From Catonia carolina (taxonomy: Eukaryota > Arthropoda > Insecta > Hemiptera > Achilidae), in the NCBI GenBank assembly GCA_035578175.1, contig JAQMRL010000001.1, positions 369,885,720 through 369,949,719 of the forward strand: 64,000 nucleotides of DNA. Direction: 5' to 3'. The position numbers were made by a program, and so were the translations under genes. This document shows positions 46,664-59,814 of the stretch, in pieces (position 1 is the first letter of the stretch; the number at the start of each line of letters is the position of its first letter). Below the pieces are notes generated by a model that worked only from the letters and a program-made list of their open reading frames with translations, made no database searches and was not told the origin of the DNA.

Positions 46664-47694
46664 AAATTAAGGGATATGAGTGTTGGCAGCAGTCTTCTTA
46701 AATGGTTGCAGTCTTATCTTCATGAGCGAAGTTTTGTAGTGAAGGTTGGAGGTAGAGTATCGGATGAACATCTGGCTACTTCAGGATTTCCCAGGGTTCG
46801 ATTCTTGGTCCTTTGCTTTTTGTATGTTTTGTCAACGACACTTTTTATAATATTAAATCAAATATTTATATGTACGCAGATGATTTGAAAGTTTTTGCCA
46901 CATCCAATAACGCAGCTGAGTGCGGAGTACTTCAGAGAGATATTGATTTAATACAGCTATGGTCACTGCAAAACAGGCTTCATTTAAACTTAACTAAAAC
47001 TTTCGTTATAACTTATTCAAGAAAAACGATGAGCTATGTACACAAGTACACCCTTGGCCATGAGGAAATCATAAGAAAGACCAGCACCACGGACCTTGGT
47101 GTGTTGTTTGACTCCAAGCTATTATTCCGAGAGCAAGTACCTTCAATATCTGCAAAAGCTCGAAGGAATTTAGGACTCATAGCTTGAATTAGTCGTGATT
47201 TCAAATTTGAGAAGTCAGTACTTAGACTTTACAAGAGCCTTGTGCGTCCCGTTCTTGAATATTGTTCGACGGTGTGGAACTATAGAAGAGATGGCACAGA
47301 AAAGGAACTAGAGAGGGTACAGAAAAGACTAATTTATAAGTTGGAATGTAGATCTGGGAGAAAATTTGATGGCTATGAGGATGCCCTTTCATTCTACGGG
47401 CTTCAGAGTCTGAGCACGCGACGTAGAGTGATGGAAGTTCTATACATTTACAACATTCTGCATTCACGAGTTGAAGTTCCGTATATCTCGAAGATTTTTC
47501 TGAGGGTGCCTTGCACAGCTTTAAGAAGTTTCAGCCTGTTTGCTGGAGCCACAAAAAGTAAAATAGCTCCAATCAATAGATGTATAGCTACAGCCAATGA
47601 AATAAATGGAGAGGTAGATCTGTTTCACAGAGATGGTAAAATTAAAGAAAAACTGTACAGGATACTGCAAAGTAAGGCTGTAAATACTGCGTGA
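46664..47694 (+). pseudogene. LINE reverse transcriptase, one frameshift and one nonsense
   Basis: LRDMSVGSSLLKWLQSYLHE, then GFP; there one base is missing near 46790 and the frame continues with GSILGPLLF (motif B). FVCFVND, YMYADDLKVFA (motif C, YADD at 46873-46884), LHLNLTKTFVITYSR and TTDLGVLFDSKLLFREQV follow. ARRNLGLIA is followed by a TGA at 47185-47187, and the same frame then resumes: ISRDFKFEKSVLRLYKSLVR, PVLEYCSTVWNY, RVQKRLIYKLE and so on to the stop at 47694. QGSILGPLLF, YADDLK, DLGV and SLVRPVLEY are typical of the jockey/CR1 branch. Motif A and the endonuclease are lost by 5' truncation. Confidence 0.9.
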
Positions 47695-47843
47695 TCTTTA
47701 TGTTATTTTATGTATTTTTATGTTATTTGTGTCTATGTGATGTAAGTTAAGCTCGGCGGCTGATTGTTTTTTACTGAAGAAAGAATGACTACGTTAAGTT
47801 GTAATGGTGCGGTATACTGAGGTAATATTCTATTGCTGTTCTA

Positions 47844-47871
47844 CTGTACCACCTCTTGCGAGGTGGTACAG
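47844..47871 (+). other. Perfect 12-bp stem-loop in the LINE 3' UTR
   Basis: CTGTACCACCTC, loop TTGC, GAGGTGGTACAG, with no mismatch. It lies ~65 bp upstream of the A-rich tail. In the CR1/L2 kind of LINE such 3' structures can be the template signal for the reverse transcriptase (family knowledge); the role here is inferred. Confidence 0.85.
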
Positions 47872-47949
47872 CCATAGTAGTGGGTGGTGACGGCGGGATG
47901 TAGGGGAGTTTGGGAGCCCCCGAAAAAAATAAAAATAAATAAATTAGTA

Positions 47950-50900
47950 TTCTTTGGTGAAGAACACAGATTATTAATAAAATAAAAATATACCATTTTG
48001 TTTAAAATAATTTGCTCCGCAAAAATAATTTGATATATATAATATATATATCTTTAATTTGAAATTTTCAACATTACACAAATAAATGACTACTAGAAAA
48101 TGTGTTATACGTACATAACCAAGTAACATGAAAGGAAACATAAAGACAAAGAGAATGTGAAAAAATATTTTTTTTAAATAAGCTAACTCTTTAATTCAAC
48201 AGGCAAAAGGTAGGGTTTCCCCTAAAATATGAACATTATCATCCTTATTAGGTTGTAGTTATCAGTGAAACAGGATCTTTGAAAAAATGATTTTTTCACC
48301 TTACAAGTAGAATTTTAAATTTACTAAACGTAAAGCCTGATTTATAATTACATCGGTCATTTTCTTAGGAATAACTTTAATTAGTTTACTCTACCTTCAC
48401 AGTTAGACATGTTCTTGGGTAAATATTAAAAACGTTTCCACAGAAAATTAGCCATACAATGAGCAAAAACAAATTTATCAGGATGATTAGCTCAATTACT
48501 TCACGGGACTACTCTCCAAGAAGGCTACAGAGTGCTTGGATCAAGAATTTATTTTGCTCTCTTAAAAATTCAGATCAATAATAAATATGACTAGACCTAT
48601 AAACACAAAGTTTGTGTTTATAATTTGTGTTAATGTAAAATTAAATTAAAAATAAAACATGGAAGCTCGTTCGATAGGCGGTCTGTTTGTTCATGTCATT
48701 AGTTGTATCATATGTAGATTATTTTTAATGTAGCTCATTTGTTATTATAACACAATTTACTAGCCTGAATGATAACAAAAACTTTATTTAAATTTACAAC
48801 AGTAGAATGTTTTAATATTTGTGTACAACTAGTAAATGAGATAATTGGTTAATAACAAGTATGTGAATGCGACATGAATGTAAATTGGTCCAGTGATCGA
48901 CTTCGGCGTGATATTGTTATAGGAATGAATTCCTAGAATATAAAAAAATTAGGAATTTGTGAAAAATTGTAAATCATGTGTTTAAACTGATTGCAAATAA
49001 TGTTATTTAAAAAAAATTTATAAAATCTAAAAAAGATAAGCATTAGATGAAGTTAATAATTTTGTGTAGTTCAAATAGTACATGTAAAGCCTATGAAATT
49101 TTATCCGATAATGTATAAATGTAGTTCGAAATATTAATTTTATAACTTTTTTATAATAATTTAATTCTGTATTAATTTTGAAATGTTTCCGTATTAAATA
49201 AATAAAGATAAATGACACTACATGCGTTTCCAATCTATTTGTTTATTTTATTATAAAAATTTGAACCCTTCGGCTCCCTAGTGTATAAAGCTACAATACC
49301 TATAATTTACAATAAAACAATTTTTTATCGAATATTATTTTTTAACAGGCATGCAATGAACTTTGAAAGCTTAAAAAAGTTCAAAATGATAAACGTATGA
49401 AATATTTGATGCTGATTACATTTCATTATTCAAACAATAATTATTACTGCTGGGTTTAATTTTTTTTAAATTTCTTTATGAAATGTAATAAAGAATGTGA
49501 ATTACATTCATTATAAATTTAATTTCAGTTGGATAAACCTCAAACATGTCTTCTTGCCATTTTTGCCGACAGGACAGTTATTTTGTATTCGTCTATTATG
49601 TTACTGTAAATAAATAAATAAATCTTTGTCAGCGACCAAAAAAGGAATAGACATCGTCAAATACAGTTATACGTATGTTGAAATCTATTTTACCAAACAA
49701 TTTTTGTTTACAATTAAGTGTTCACTAAAACAAAAAAATAACTTGTTCATTAAACTACTACTTAAGTTGTACATTAGAATTGTAAGTTATTCATTTACAC
49801 TAACAATGTTTCATTATTCTAGATTCTACACACATTACATTTAAAGAGCATTCCTTGTACGATAATTTAAGAACTCCTGCTCAGAATGAAATGCATGTTT
49901 TGTTAAAAAATCTTTTACTTCCCGATTCAAGTTTTTTAAATTTAGGAGTTTTATTTTAGATAGTAATCTGTTAAAAAACCAAAAGGAATTATAGTAAATT
50001 CCTTTTGAGAAATTTAAAGTCTTATATTTTTCAACTCTGAAGTCATCATTGTGTCGAGTTTCAAAATTCTGATAACACTTCTTTTTTTTTAAAGAACACA
50101 GTGTTCCTTCCCGCGAATTTTAAAATTTCATACATATAAAGAGACGGCAAGGGGAGAATATTGTATTTAGCAAAAAAACTTTTGCAAGAATAATGTCTTG
50201 GAATGTTTGCATTAATTCCAAAAATTGTTATTGGTCCAATAATAAATGTATATATTGTGTAACAGTATAATTTATTATCTGCTGGAGCCGACTTCATTCA
50301 CTTATTCATTTTTCTAGTATAGAAAAAAGGTTTTAGTAGGATCTATTTTGTACTTTCCTATGTTATTTATTTCTATATTATTCTATTTCGTTTTTTTGTG
50401 TTTATTTATTCAGAATATTCTTTATGAGTAAAAACAGCTAGCTGTCTTGTCAGGGGTCAATAGTAAACAGATTGTGTAAGGTTAATGAAGTGTTACTGTG
50501 TTAAGTTAGTGAGTTGATAGAAATCGTTTTGTAGGCCTACCTTGAGTTGTGATAAGTTGCGTAGTGAAACAGTTTATACAAATACGTTGCAGGCAGTTAG
50601 TGTACGACCTTTTTGGTTGGTAAGTTAGAATCAATTAATTATTTGCTTGCCAGTGACCATAATTCGCTCTAATTATATTAAGTTTAGTATTTCATTGTAT
50701 TTTCTAGTCGTTAAACCTGTAATAATTCATTTTAAAGTAGATACGAATATTTATACAAAAAGTTTATATCCGGCTGAAATATTTACTTATATACATTTCG
50801 TTTATAACATAAAAATATTATATGATGATAAATTAAATGTAAAATAATAATAATAATTAAATTCTAATTAAATAACAGTATTACAATAATACTGTAATTT

Positions 50901-51048
50901 AATAAGACATTTTAATATCTCCTATGTTACATAACCTTGTAAACTACAACATTTTTAATGATAGTATTTGTTAGTTTAGGGAATAGTCACTGATATTCAA
51001 TGTTAAGTACATTACATTTGTTTTTAAATATTGGTCCCATTTCGATCT
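47950..51048. other. Long AT-rich stretch, nothing recognised
   Basis: No shared repeat or coding signal over ~3.1 kb; small open frames (49027-49233, 49626-49844, 50061-50297, 50647-50847) are judged chance. Confidence 0.5.
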
Positions 51049-51366
51049 TGTTTAGGTCATCAGCCGAATGGTTTGAACCGGGCCTCCGGAATCATCATGC
51101 CGGCACCTCTGAAAAGGATCTACTTTCCACCCTGCAAATGACCCTTTCATTCACCACATGGTCTGGCTGTATAATGAAATTCATGACTCTCACAGGAGAT
51201 AACTGTGACTAGTGTCTTTAAACCTTTACCTCTTCTCTTCTTGAATGCTTCAATCATAAAATTGGCTGACCATGTGATAATAAACAAAACTATTTTTTGT
51301 AACCCTGGAACTTGCAGATCGAGTGTGAATAATTGTAACATTCCACCTGCCTGTTTCGGGTAGGTG
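51049..51366 (-). repeat. S1 SINE-like repeat, copy G, internally deleted
   Basis: Minus strand: it starts ctacccgaaacaggcaggtgg (near 51366) and ends gacctaaacaa (51049). The segment carrying the gaggaaggcaatgg block and the tttac/gtaaaa inverted repeat is deleted. No TSD is evident. Confidence 0.85.
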
Positions 51367-54300
51367 ATTTATCAATATGAAACTTTTTTAAAATCTTATT
51401 TTTATTTTTCTAAAAACACGGCTAAATAGCGCATTTACCCACTATACCAGTCATATGATTTAACCTTTCCTCAAATCCCTGAATGCAAATGAAACGTATA
51501 TCTTGAAAGAAAAGGACAAGGTAATTTTAATACTTAATATCTCAAGAATTTCTGATAGAGAAATAAGGATTAAATAAATAATATTTAATGCTTTTTATTA
51601 AAGGAAAATCATGAAAGTGATTGGTTTCTTTGAATTTAACATTACTATTAATGTTTAATTTTTTTTTAAATTAATACAAAATAATAGTAGTGTAATCGGT
51701 TGTTTTATTTGTGCCAATGCATTTGAGTAGATCGGTGTTATTGGTAAAATGCAAAAGAAAATAATGAGATGCTAGAAGCGCGAGTAAAAGGTGGAGTGTT
51801 AGAGAGAAATCACTGTTAAAAGAAAAAGCAATTTAGAAATGGAAAAAGAACGTTTAGCTTTATTACTTAGCTTTATTCTAGTGTTACTGTAGTAAGAGAT
51901 GAAATAACCCGTCAGGAAAGTTACTCCTCCAGACTGAATAATATTTGCAAATCTTACTTTATTTTCTACTTAGTCATCCTATCTTCGTCCATCACTATAG
52001 TCTCCAGCTTCTTATGTATATCTATCTTTATTTAATGAAACTATCCGATAACTCTTCTACCATCTGTTCTTCCCTCTTAAATCTATACGTAGTTACCTTC
52101 TTTCGTGTGAAACTGCTGGCTAAACCTCAATAGCAATCAAACCAGGATATTCCAAATATTTTTCATTTTATTTCTTTAAATGAAAAAAGAACGGAATACC
52201 TATTCTAAAATTTACCATTGGTATCAATTCTTCCTTAAGCAGAATAATTTAAAAGCAATATTATCTATCTTTCGTATACTCATAAAATTGATGAGAATTT
52301 TATTTACACATCATAAAAATGAATTCAATATTTACATCCTGAAGATTATATATTAGTACTATTATTTTTTTATTCCAGTGAATATACATTCATTTTAATA
52401 CAAAGAATTAAAATATTCTGTGATAAAACATGGAAAATCTTTCTCACTTACTCATTTAGCTTTAATTTTCTACATATTTTATTTTGTGATAAGAATTGTT
52501 TCTGTTTTAAGAGTTCCGTGATCTGACTACTGCTTATAATTTTTTAACAATTATACACTTTCTTATATATAATTTTGTAAAAGTATCATTTTTCTGATTG
52601 TGATATTTATAAGAAATTCTCATGCTTTTTCTCAAGCACTAATTTACGTGTGTTAAAATGTTATATTAAATAAACGTTTGTTACTAGAGTAGATAGAGTA
52701 AGTAGTGTAGAGAAGGTTTTAAATCATTACCGTATTTGTATGTATTAAATGACGGAATTCAGTGACCAAGATCAGCTAAATTTGTCAAATCTCTTAAATC
52801 TTTTTCCAAACATTGAATTCTTTTTTAACTAAAAACCATTAACCATCACGTAAATAAATTGTAATTTTCTTCGGAAAAAATACTAATTTGTCTAAATACT
52901 CTAAGAGTTATCAATGTTTTACAAAACTGGATATCAATCGTTCCTTTTGTTCCATAACGATGGGTAGATACTGCACTTCTTTTGGCATAATAATCAATTA
53001 TTGTCAACGTGTGACTCGTATTTCTATGGCTCTCAATATCTCTGTAACGTTATTGATATAGAAAGTTATCGTTCATTGTTTTTTTTAGTCTCTACTTATT
53101 CCAAATATTATATTCTTGAAGTGAATAATTTATATTTTATATCATTCGTTCCAAAAATTTCAAAATAATATGCTACTCTCAATATTGGCCACAAATTTTA
53201 GCGAATATTAAAGATTAACAAATAAAACATATACGGAAGAAATCATTAGAAAACCGGCGCTAGAAATACAATACCGTTCTTTCTACCCTGAAGATCACTT
53301 AGTACCTACGTGACACTGCTCCATGAAATACTAATACGAACGACAGAAGTAGAACGGACGTACTTATTTTTATATAAATGACAGTCATATTGTGCGTCTT
53401 CCGTCTAATCTTATATGTGGATGACAAATTTCATAGACGTGATAACATGTACGTTCCTTCTTAAAGTTTAATACGATATTGATGTTCTAGATATGTGCGT
53501 AATCTGTAAAATCTGTTTCATCGCCTACACGTAAACTTGAGACTAAGGAATCAACGCGGATGAAACAAATAAATATAATTTATATGCATTTGTAAAATAT
53601 TTCAAATAAACTAAATGGCTGAATGGGAGATTACTTTAAAAGCAACAAATATTCTTTTTATATCGTACTAAAAAGTTACATATTTCTAGGAATCGGCATG
53701 TGCATTGTACAAGTGGTACCTATAAAAAAATTATGAAGATTGAAGTTGAATAGCAGAGAAAAGTAACAGGGGTAATTGTTAGTTTTGAATATGTTTACGT
53801 CTTAATGCATAAGCATTAGCTATGATGTAAAATAGGAAGCATGCCATATCGATTGCTTTATCACTAATACGCAACAATTTGTAAATGAACATTCCGTCGT
53901 TCTTTACAAAACAAAAAGAATGTCAAATTATCTAAATAAAATGAAACATTAAAAAAATTATTCAAGGTGCAATGGAGTAGTATCGTACTAAAAGAGAAGT
54001 TTTTAACGAAGCGTTCAGATTTTTTATGATACTAAAATTTCAGTAATAAATTCAATATTTTAAACTCAGTAAATTGTTCTTGATGACTAACGGAAACCTA
54101 GAAATAATTAATTAAGTTAATGGAAATTTTTGTTTAGAGTTTTAATCCGCTCAGTGTCTGTCGTACGATATTGTAATTTATCTAGACTTTGTTGTCGGAT
54201 TAATTTTAATTATTTTATTTTTAGAACTACAACATGTTGGGTAACTTTATTTAACAGCAAAAACACCCATTTTCTGAAATTAACAAACAACATTTATAAT

Positions 54301-54645
54301 ATAAGGGAAGACAATAAATTTTAAAAAATTAACAGCACTCCTGCAAAAACACAATAATGTCTGTAGTTACGTTAGCGGCAAGCTTCATACGAAAAAATTA
54401 TTAACATCTTCTGCAGAAATTAAAAATGAATTATTGATTAAATCTTTTTTGGATTTTTGTAAATCTACGATCTGCTCTCATAGAACAATGAGTAGATATA
54501 TTGTGAGTTTTAATCGTGAGTGAGTAACCGCTGGTATCAATGTATAAATTTAAAATTGTGTTGTGAATGTAGAACAAAACATAAAGCAATGTATTAAAAA
54601 AATGTGTAGGGTGTTTGTGTTGTCTTTTGTTTGTTTCTCTGTTAT
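51367..54645. other. Long AT-rich stretch, nothing recognised
   Basis: No shared repeat or coding signal is seen over ~3.3 kb. Confidence 0.5.
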
Positions 54646-54850
54646 CTAAGAGATTGGAGGCTTTTGGATTCTGATGATTTTTAAATCATGTTTGATAACT
54701 GGTACAAAATTTCTATATTCTTCATATACTCTGGGAGTGTTCATGTTTCTGTGTGTAAAAGTGGTGGGTATGTACCAAGGCGAATCTGTGATGTTACGAA
54801 GTACTATTTTGGACTGAAATCTTTGAATTATTTCAATGTAGCTGTAACTT
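54646..54850 (-). pseudogene. Jockey ORF2 C-terminal fragment, cut by R2
   Basis: Minus strand: IEIIQRFQSKIVLRNITDSP, WYIPTTFTHRNMNTPRVYEE, then a short C-terminus with a stop at 54646. It aligns with TKRIQAIQNKILRTITQCPF, YITNSMLHKDLQIPYV of the intact ORF2. The frame runs into the left end of R2 copy h at ~54852, so R2 appears to have inserted into (or broken) this LINE fragment. The remainder is not found beyond R2. Confidence 0.8.
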
Positions 54851-54853
54851 TTT

Positions 54854-55758
54854 ACTTTCTCTTGCCTATATGAATATTTATATAGGAAGGATAGTAGGCC
54901 TAATGTTTTCATGTAGATTTTTCTAAATTGAGTTTTCACCGGAGGTACACCTTTTAAGACCCCTGAACTCAAAAAACATGTTTTTAGCGATTGGTGTGTG
55001 TGTGTGTGTGAACAGAATATCTCAAGAACGAACCATCGTACGAACTTGAAAATTGAAACTTAAGTTAGATACTACTACCGGACCCGACATCAACATTTTC
55101 ATCAAAATCGGTCAACCGGAAGTAGCCTAGTAGTTTATTCGTGTCATTTTTCACTTTTTTACGAGTTTCTCAAAAACGGCTCTCACGATTTCTTTTAAAA
55201 ACGCCTCATTTACTACATTTTTTACGCTCTATAAGACAAGGTAAGCGCCATGTCTGCTGAAATTCTTGGGGAGGCTGCTCTTTCGTAGAAAAAACGTTTT
55301 TTTAAGATTACGGCCTAAATACGCATTTTAGGGCAAAAATTTTTATTATAAAAGTTGTAGGCAATTAAAAAATTTACAACTTTAATTTCAAACATTTCTT
55401 TGTATACCGCTTATTTTAGCGGTAATTGGTGATTTTCTGTTTTTTCTTTCATGAAAATCTGTAAAAAAATTAATTTTTTTAAGATTTTGGCCTGAATATG
55501 ATTCGGCCTCATTTTACGAGAAAAGTGTACATATAATAAAATTTGTAAAAAATTAAGATCTACAAATTTTCTTTGAAGCATTTTTCTTTAAAGAGCCTAG
55601 TTTAGCGTAAAAGAGTGATTTTCCGTATTATTAAGCTAAACTAAGGTTGATTTTCATTTTGTATCGTTCACTCATGATTAAAATAAGGTAACGTTTTTTG
55701 ACGTTCCTTATTTGTTTATTTCTAATGTTTCATTACTAATGTTAGGTAATATTGTTCA
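54854..55758 (+). repeat. R2 repeat, copy h
   Basis: It starts actttctcttgcc, with a short (GT)n at 54993-55010 and all internal blocks. It stops at ttaggtaatattgttca, ~20 bp before the expected terminal word, so the right end is truncated. Confidence 0.88.
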
Positions 55759-55934
55759 TATGGGTTCGATTTCCGGTCATTAATTTACCCTTCATTTCAT
55801 TTATCACCCTTCAACGACTGCAATAGCCTTAATGTACGTAACAGTCGGTTGTTACAAAAAATAAAATAAAAGTAGTAATATTATAGTTAAAAATTTTAAG
55901 TATTTTTTAAGTTTATTTAAAAATCATGAACGAC

Positions 55935-56051
55935 TAGTTAGAGTTAAGGAACGGTGGGTTTGAACGTACAAAAATTTTCCAGACCCCTGGAAACGAATAT
56001 TGGACAGCCGATTTACAGTGCAGCGGGCTGACCAAAGGGCTACGGTGACGG
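55935..56051 (-). repeat. tRNA-derived SINE remnant (family T)
   Basis: Minus strand: tagccctttggtcagccc (A box), tgcactgtaaatcgg, tattcgtttcca (degraded B box), then a ggggtctggaaaattttt body and the end caaacccaccgttcc. Collinear with the copies at 30.5 and 32.1 kb. Confidence 0.72.
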
Positions 56052-56494
56052 AATTAGAGTAGTTTAAAAATACATATTACAGTTTTAAATATCTCGTTAG
56101 ACAATGGGTTTCAAAAATCACATTATTTTTGTCATTCTGTACAAAAACAATCGTTGGTTTTACAGTAATAATTGGCTTAATAAGGTTTGTATTTTTAGAT
56201 AATAAATTTTTGTTTATGGCTTTTTGATGTTTGTTTCTATTTCCTTTACTCTCATGGGTGTCGGTTTTAAATCACATGTTTATTAAAGAGCATTGGTTTT
56301 TAAAATTAGGTTCGAGATTATTTTTCAATTTTTTTATGCGAGATAAAATGGTATACGTTTTATTCTAACTAGACATAATTACAAAAACTAAATAATGGGA
56401 CAATTCATATGCAAATTTTTATCTAAACAATACATTTATGGTACACGTGAATATTTGCTAATTTTTTTTTAGTTGAACTGCATCGTTTAGTTCT
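56052..56494. other. AT-rich stretch, nothing recognised
   Basis: No feature is seen. Confidence 0.5.
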
Positions 56495-57342
56495 TACTTT
56501 AATCATGACTGAATGATGCAAAATGAAAACCAACTTTAGTTTGGCTTAATAATACGGAAAATCACTTTTTCACACTAAAGTAGGCACTGTTGAGAAAAAT
56601 GCTTGAAATAAAAGTTGTAGATCTTTCAATTTCCTAAAATTTTATTATACACTTTTGTCGTAAAATGCATACTAAGGCTGTAATCTTAAAAAAGCCCATA
56701 TTTTTACAGCTTTTCATGAAAATAAAACAAAATTACTAATTACCTCTAAAGTAAGCGTTATACAAAAACAAAATGTTAGAAATACAAGTTGTAGATTTTT
56801 AAATTTTATAAAACGTTTATTATATACATTTTTGCGCTAAAATGAATATTATGGCCGATATCTTTAAAAACATTTTTTTTTTCTACGAGAGCACAGCCTT
56901 ACCAAGAATTTCAGGAGACATAGAGTACCCTATCTTGTAGAACATTAAATATGTAGTAAATAAGGCGATTTAAAAAAAATCGTACTAGATGCCGTTTGTG
57001 AGAAAATCGCAAAAAAGTGCAAAATGACACGAATAAACTACTAGGCTACTTCTGGTCAACCGATTTTGATGAAAATGTTTGTGTCGGGTTCTCTAGTAGC
57101 TCCTAACTTAAGTTTCAAGTTTCAACTTTGTACGATGTTCCGTTCTTGAGATATTTTGTTCACACACACATACACACGCGCGCGCTCGCTCACACACACA
57201 TACACACACCAATTACTAAAAACATGTTTTTTGGGGTTCAGGGGATCTGAAAACGTGTAGATCCGGTGAAAACTCGATTTCGAAAATCGACATAAAAAAT
57301 ACCTTCCTTCCTATATGAGTATTCATATATGCAAGAGAAAGT
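56495..57342 (-). repeat. R2 repeat, copy i
   Basis: Minus strand: it begins actttctcttgc (57342-57331). A CA-rich tract with cgcgcgctcgc interruption lies at 57162-57209. All internal blocks follow to attttgcatcattca...gattaaagt at ~56495, where the match stops short of the terminal word. It is inverted relative to copy h. Confidence 0.86.
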
Positions 57343-58021
57343 GAAAAGACTTTATCACTACATTGACACGAATATAATAAAGATTTACATGGGTTTTTAA
57401 AATTGAATTACATGTTACACTTTATCAGGTACCTATGTATCGTTTAAACTAAGAGGATTATCGTAAGATGGTTTAATAATATAGTTCTGTTACATTTATT
57501 GATTTCAAATTCTGTTAGAACTCTGGGTCAAATTAACAATAAATATTATCGTTGCTATTCAATAAAATTCAATTTAGGTCACTGCAACAAAAAGTCACAT
57601 AAATTTGTATCCATGTCCTTTCATATTACAGTTTTAATTTCAAATCTCTATATTCTTAATATTCAAATACTTCATTGAAATTTTCAGATTTAAACCTTCA
57701 GAGTAAAATATCATATATAGTTTTTATGAATCTGTTTTTATTACTATTCGTCTTAAGTCTAAATGTTATTTCTACAAATTTCTAACAGCTGAAAAACGTA
57801 GACATAAAATCCAGTATTTTTATTAAGTTATTTCGTACCGATATTATATGATCCTGTTTCCTCGAATAAAAGAGATTTTCTCGGAATATAAATTATGTAT
57901 TGTAATGTTTATTACGGTATTAAGATGTTTATGAAGCTGATTTATGACTGTGATATGATATTTGCTTTAACGAACATGAAATTTAAATTTTAAAATAATT
58001 TTTATTATTCATTTCAAATAT
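57343..58021. other. AT-rich stretch, nothing recognised
   Basis: No feature is seen. Confidence 0.5.
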
Positions 58022-58396
58022 ATGACAAAACGGAAGATTTATTTTGTGACCAAAACCACAGACCTGCTGCAAACCCACCCTTCAGTTGCGCCTAAGGTAT
58101 TGCATCTTCTCCCGGATAGAATTAATGACAATGCAGCAAAGCAAAAAACAAAAGAGTATAATCTAATCCGTTATCAAGACATTCAGTCTTCTTCTACGCG
58201 GAAGGAGAAAAGCCATCTTACCAAATACCACATGGATAAACCAGTCGAAAACGGCTGTGGAAAGATTCCCCCAAAGCCACATCGACAGCATCAGCAAATG
58301 AATCCACAACGAAATAGATATGGTTCACATAGGGAGATGACCGAAAGAGAAAACATATACAGGAAAGTTGAAACAACAAAACTTAAAATAAGTTAA
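58022..58396 (+). other. Unrecognised 124-codon open frame in a GC-richer patch
   Basis: It opens with an ATG at 58022. The product is very polar, rich in Lys, Gln, His, Asn and Arg, with no hydrophobic core, signal peptide or known motif. The patch 58030-58740 is clearly less AT-rich than its flanks, and a tandem duplication follows at once. It might be a degraded exon or transposon piece. I do not recognise a family, and chance cannot be excluded. Confidence 0.25.
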
Positions 58397-58411
58397 AAGT
58401 TAAAATAACGC

Positions 58412-58643
58412 TCAAGTGAGCTGTTAAAAGATTCAATCGACCTAACAGAGGAATTTCACTTCCAGAGATGTACGTCACGTAGAACATCAGCACATCTAGC
58501 CTTCTTAAAACCGTTAACCGTGAAACAACGGTTCAAGTGCTCTTGAAAGATTCAATCGACCGAACAGAGGATATCACTTCCAGAGATATACCTACATTAC
58601 GTGGCACATCAGCAACTCTAGCCTTCGTAAAACCGTTAACCGT
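58412..58643. repeat. ~120-bp diverged tandem duplication
   Basis: Unit 1 (58412-58521) and unit 2 (58532-58643) share tcaagtg, agattcaatcgacc, aacagagga, cacttccagagat, cacatcagc, tctagccttc and aaaaccgttaaccgt in order, with small indels. On the minus strand both units read as NGFxKARxADVxR followed by SSVRSIESF, and unit 2 is fully open. Such SSVRS...SFxS endings occur at LINE C-termini, but the match is too weak to assign. Confidence 0.88.
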
Positions 58644-58740
58644 TTGAGCTGGTTGCGTGGAAGAAGCTTTGGGACTAAACAAAGTTCGCCGCGGCATCAG
58701 ATCGGAGCATAAAACCATAAACGAGGACCCGAGACAACGT

Positions 58741-59814
58741 AAGAAAAATGAACCACGCTTTTAGATACTCTGACCGAACCAAACTGAGATGGGTAATCTG
58801 CCACCGCCTCCTTGAAACCCCTTATTGAATAACAGTTGAATATTACCAAATATTTTTGTACAGTATTAACTGAGACCTACAATCTCACAAATTTTGAAAA
58901 CATAAGGTTATTTCATGCGTTATTAACATCTGATGTATTAAACATTAATATTATCTGTCCTCATATTTGATTTATCGGATTGGTTATTTTTAGAGCGATT
59001 ATATTCGTTTCAATAAAGTTTAAAACATCTTTGAATTCTCCCGTCTTAATTTTTTTTTATTTTACTTTTTTGAGAATACTCACAGATTTGATTATTTGAC
59101 AAGGCTACCTACTTCATTTTTTTATAATTACATTACAATTTTTATTACTAAACTTTTTCATTATGCAGCAGTTGCAAGAATAATTTCCTTAAAATGTATT
59201 TTAAAATCTTTAATATGAAAAGTTTAAGAAGTCTAAGACACGGTAGACGATTTTTGTTTACTTTTTTGAATATAAATTACGAATAATGTAGTTTACAATA
59301 CTCTTTTCTAAACTTTCTTCCGAAACAATATCTTCTTACATAAAAGAATTTGAACTTTGAAGAAGTTCTTATGTTATTATTTTGAATCCATTGTTTTGAA
59401 ATATTCATACCTTTTGTTTGTTTTATTATAAGAAATAAGCTTCTTATTTCTCACTGCACTTTATAGTTTAATTTCTCAAAATTCTTAGTTAAGAACATCA
59501 GCTGTTAACCTACAAAAACAATTGGTATTCCTTGTTTGAATGGAGCGGTAATTTATTCTAAAGAATATGCAAATAGTAAATTATTTAACTATTCAAACTA
59601 GTTATCTAAATAGCAAAGTTTTATTAAAGTATTAAAATAATATCGTTAATTCTCTTGTTTCGCCCATTGCCATCTTGCATACAAACTATAACGAATATAC
59701 TGTATTAGTAAAGATTGCATATTACCAACTTAACTCTTAAAATTTTGACAATAGATTTAGCTCAATATAATTTTTTTGAATTTGACATAGTTTCATTATT
59801 CTATCTTTGTTTTC
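58741..59814. other. AT-rich stretch, nothing recognised
   Basis: No feature is seen. Confidence 0.5.

Larger units (their letters stand above)
46664..47942 (+). mobile_element. 5'-truncated LINE (jockey/CR1-like) with 3' hairpin
   Basis: A coding remnant (46664-47694), a GC-richer 3' UTR (47695-47920) with a 12-bp perfect hairpin, and an (AAAT)-type tail (aaaaaaataaaaataaataa). The word ttagtatt occurs on both sides (about 46654-46661 and just after the tail at about 47944), a possible 8-bp TSD but weak. Confidence 0.82.

Noticed and set aside
51049..51366. TSD for S1 copy G (gatttatc versus catttcgatc)
   Set aside because: The two flanks do not match beyond a few scattered bases.
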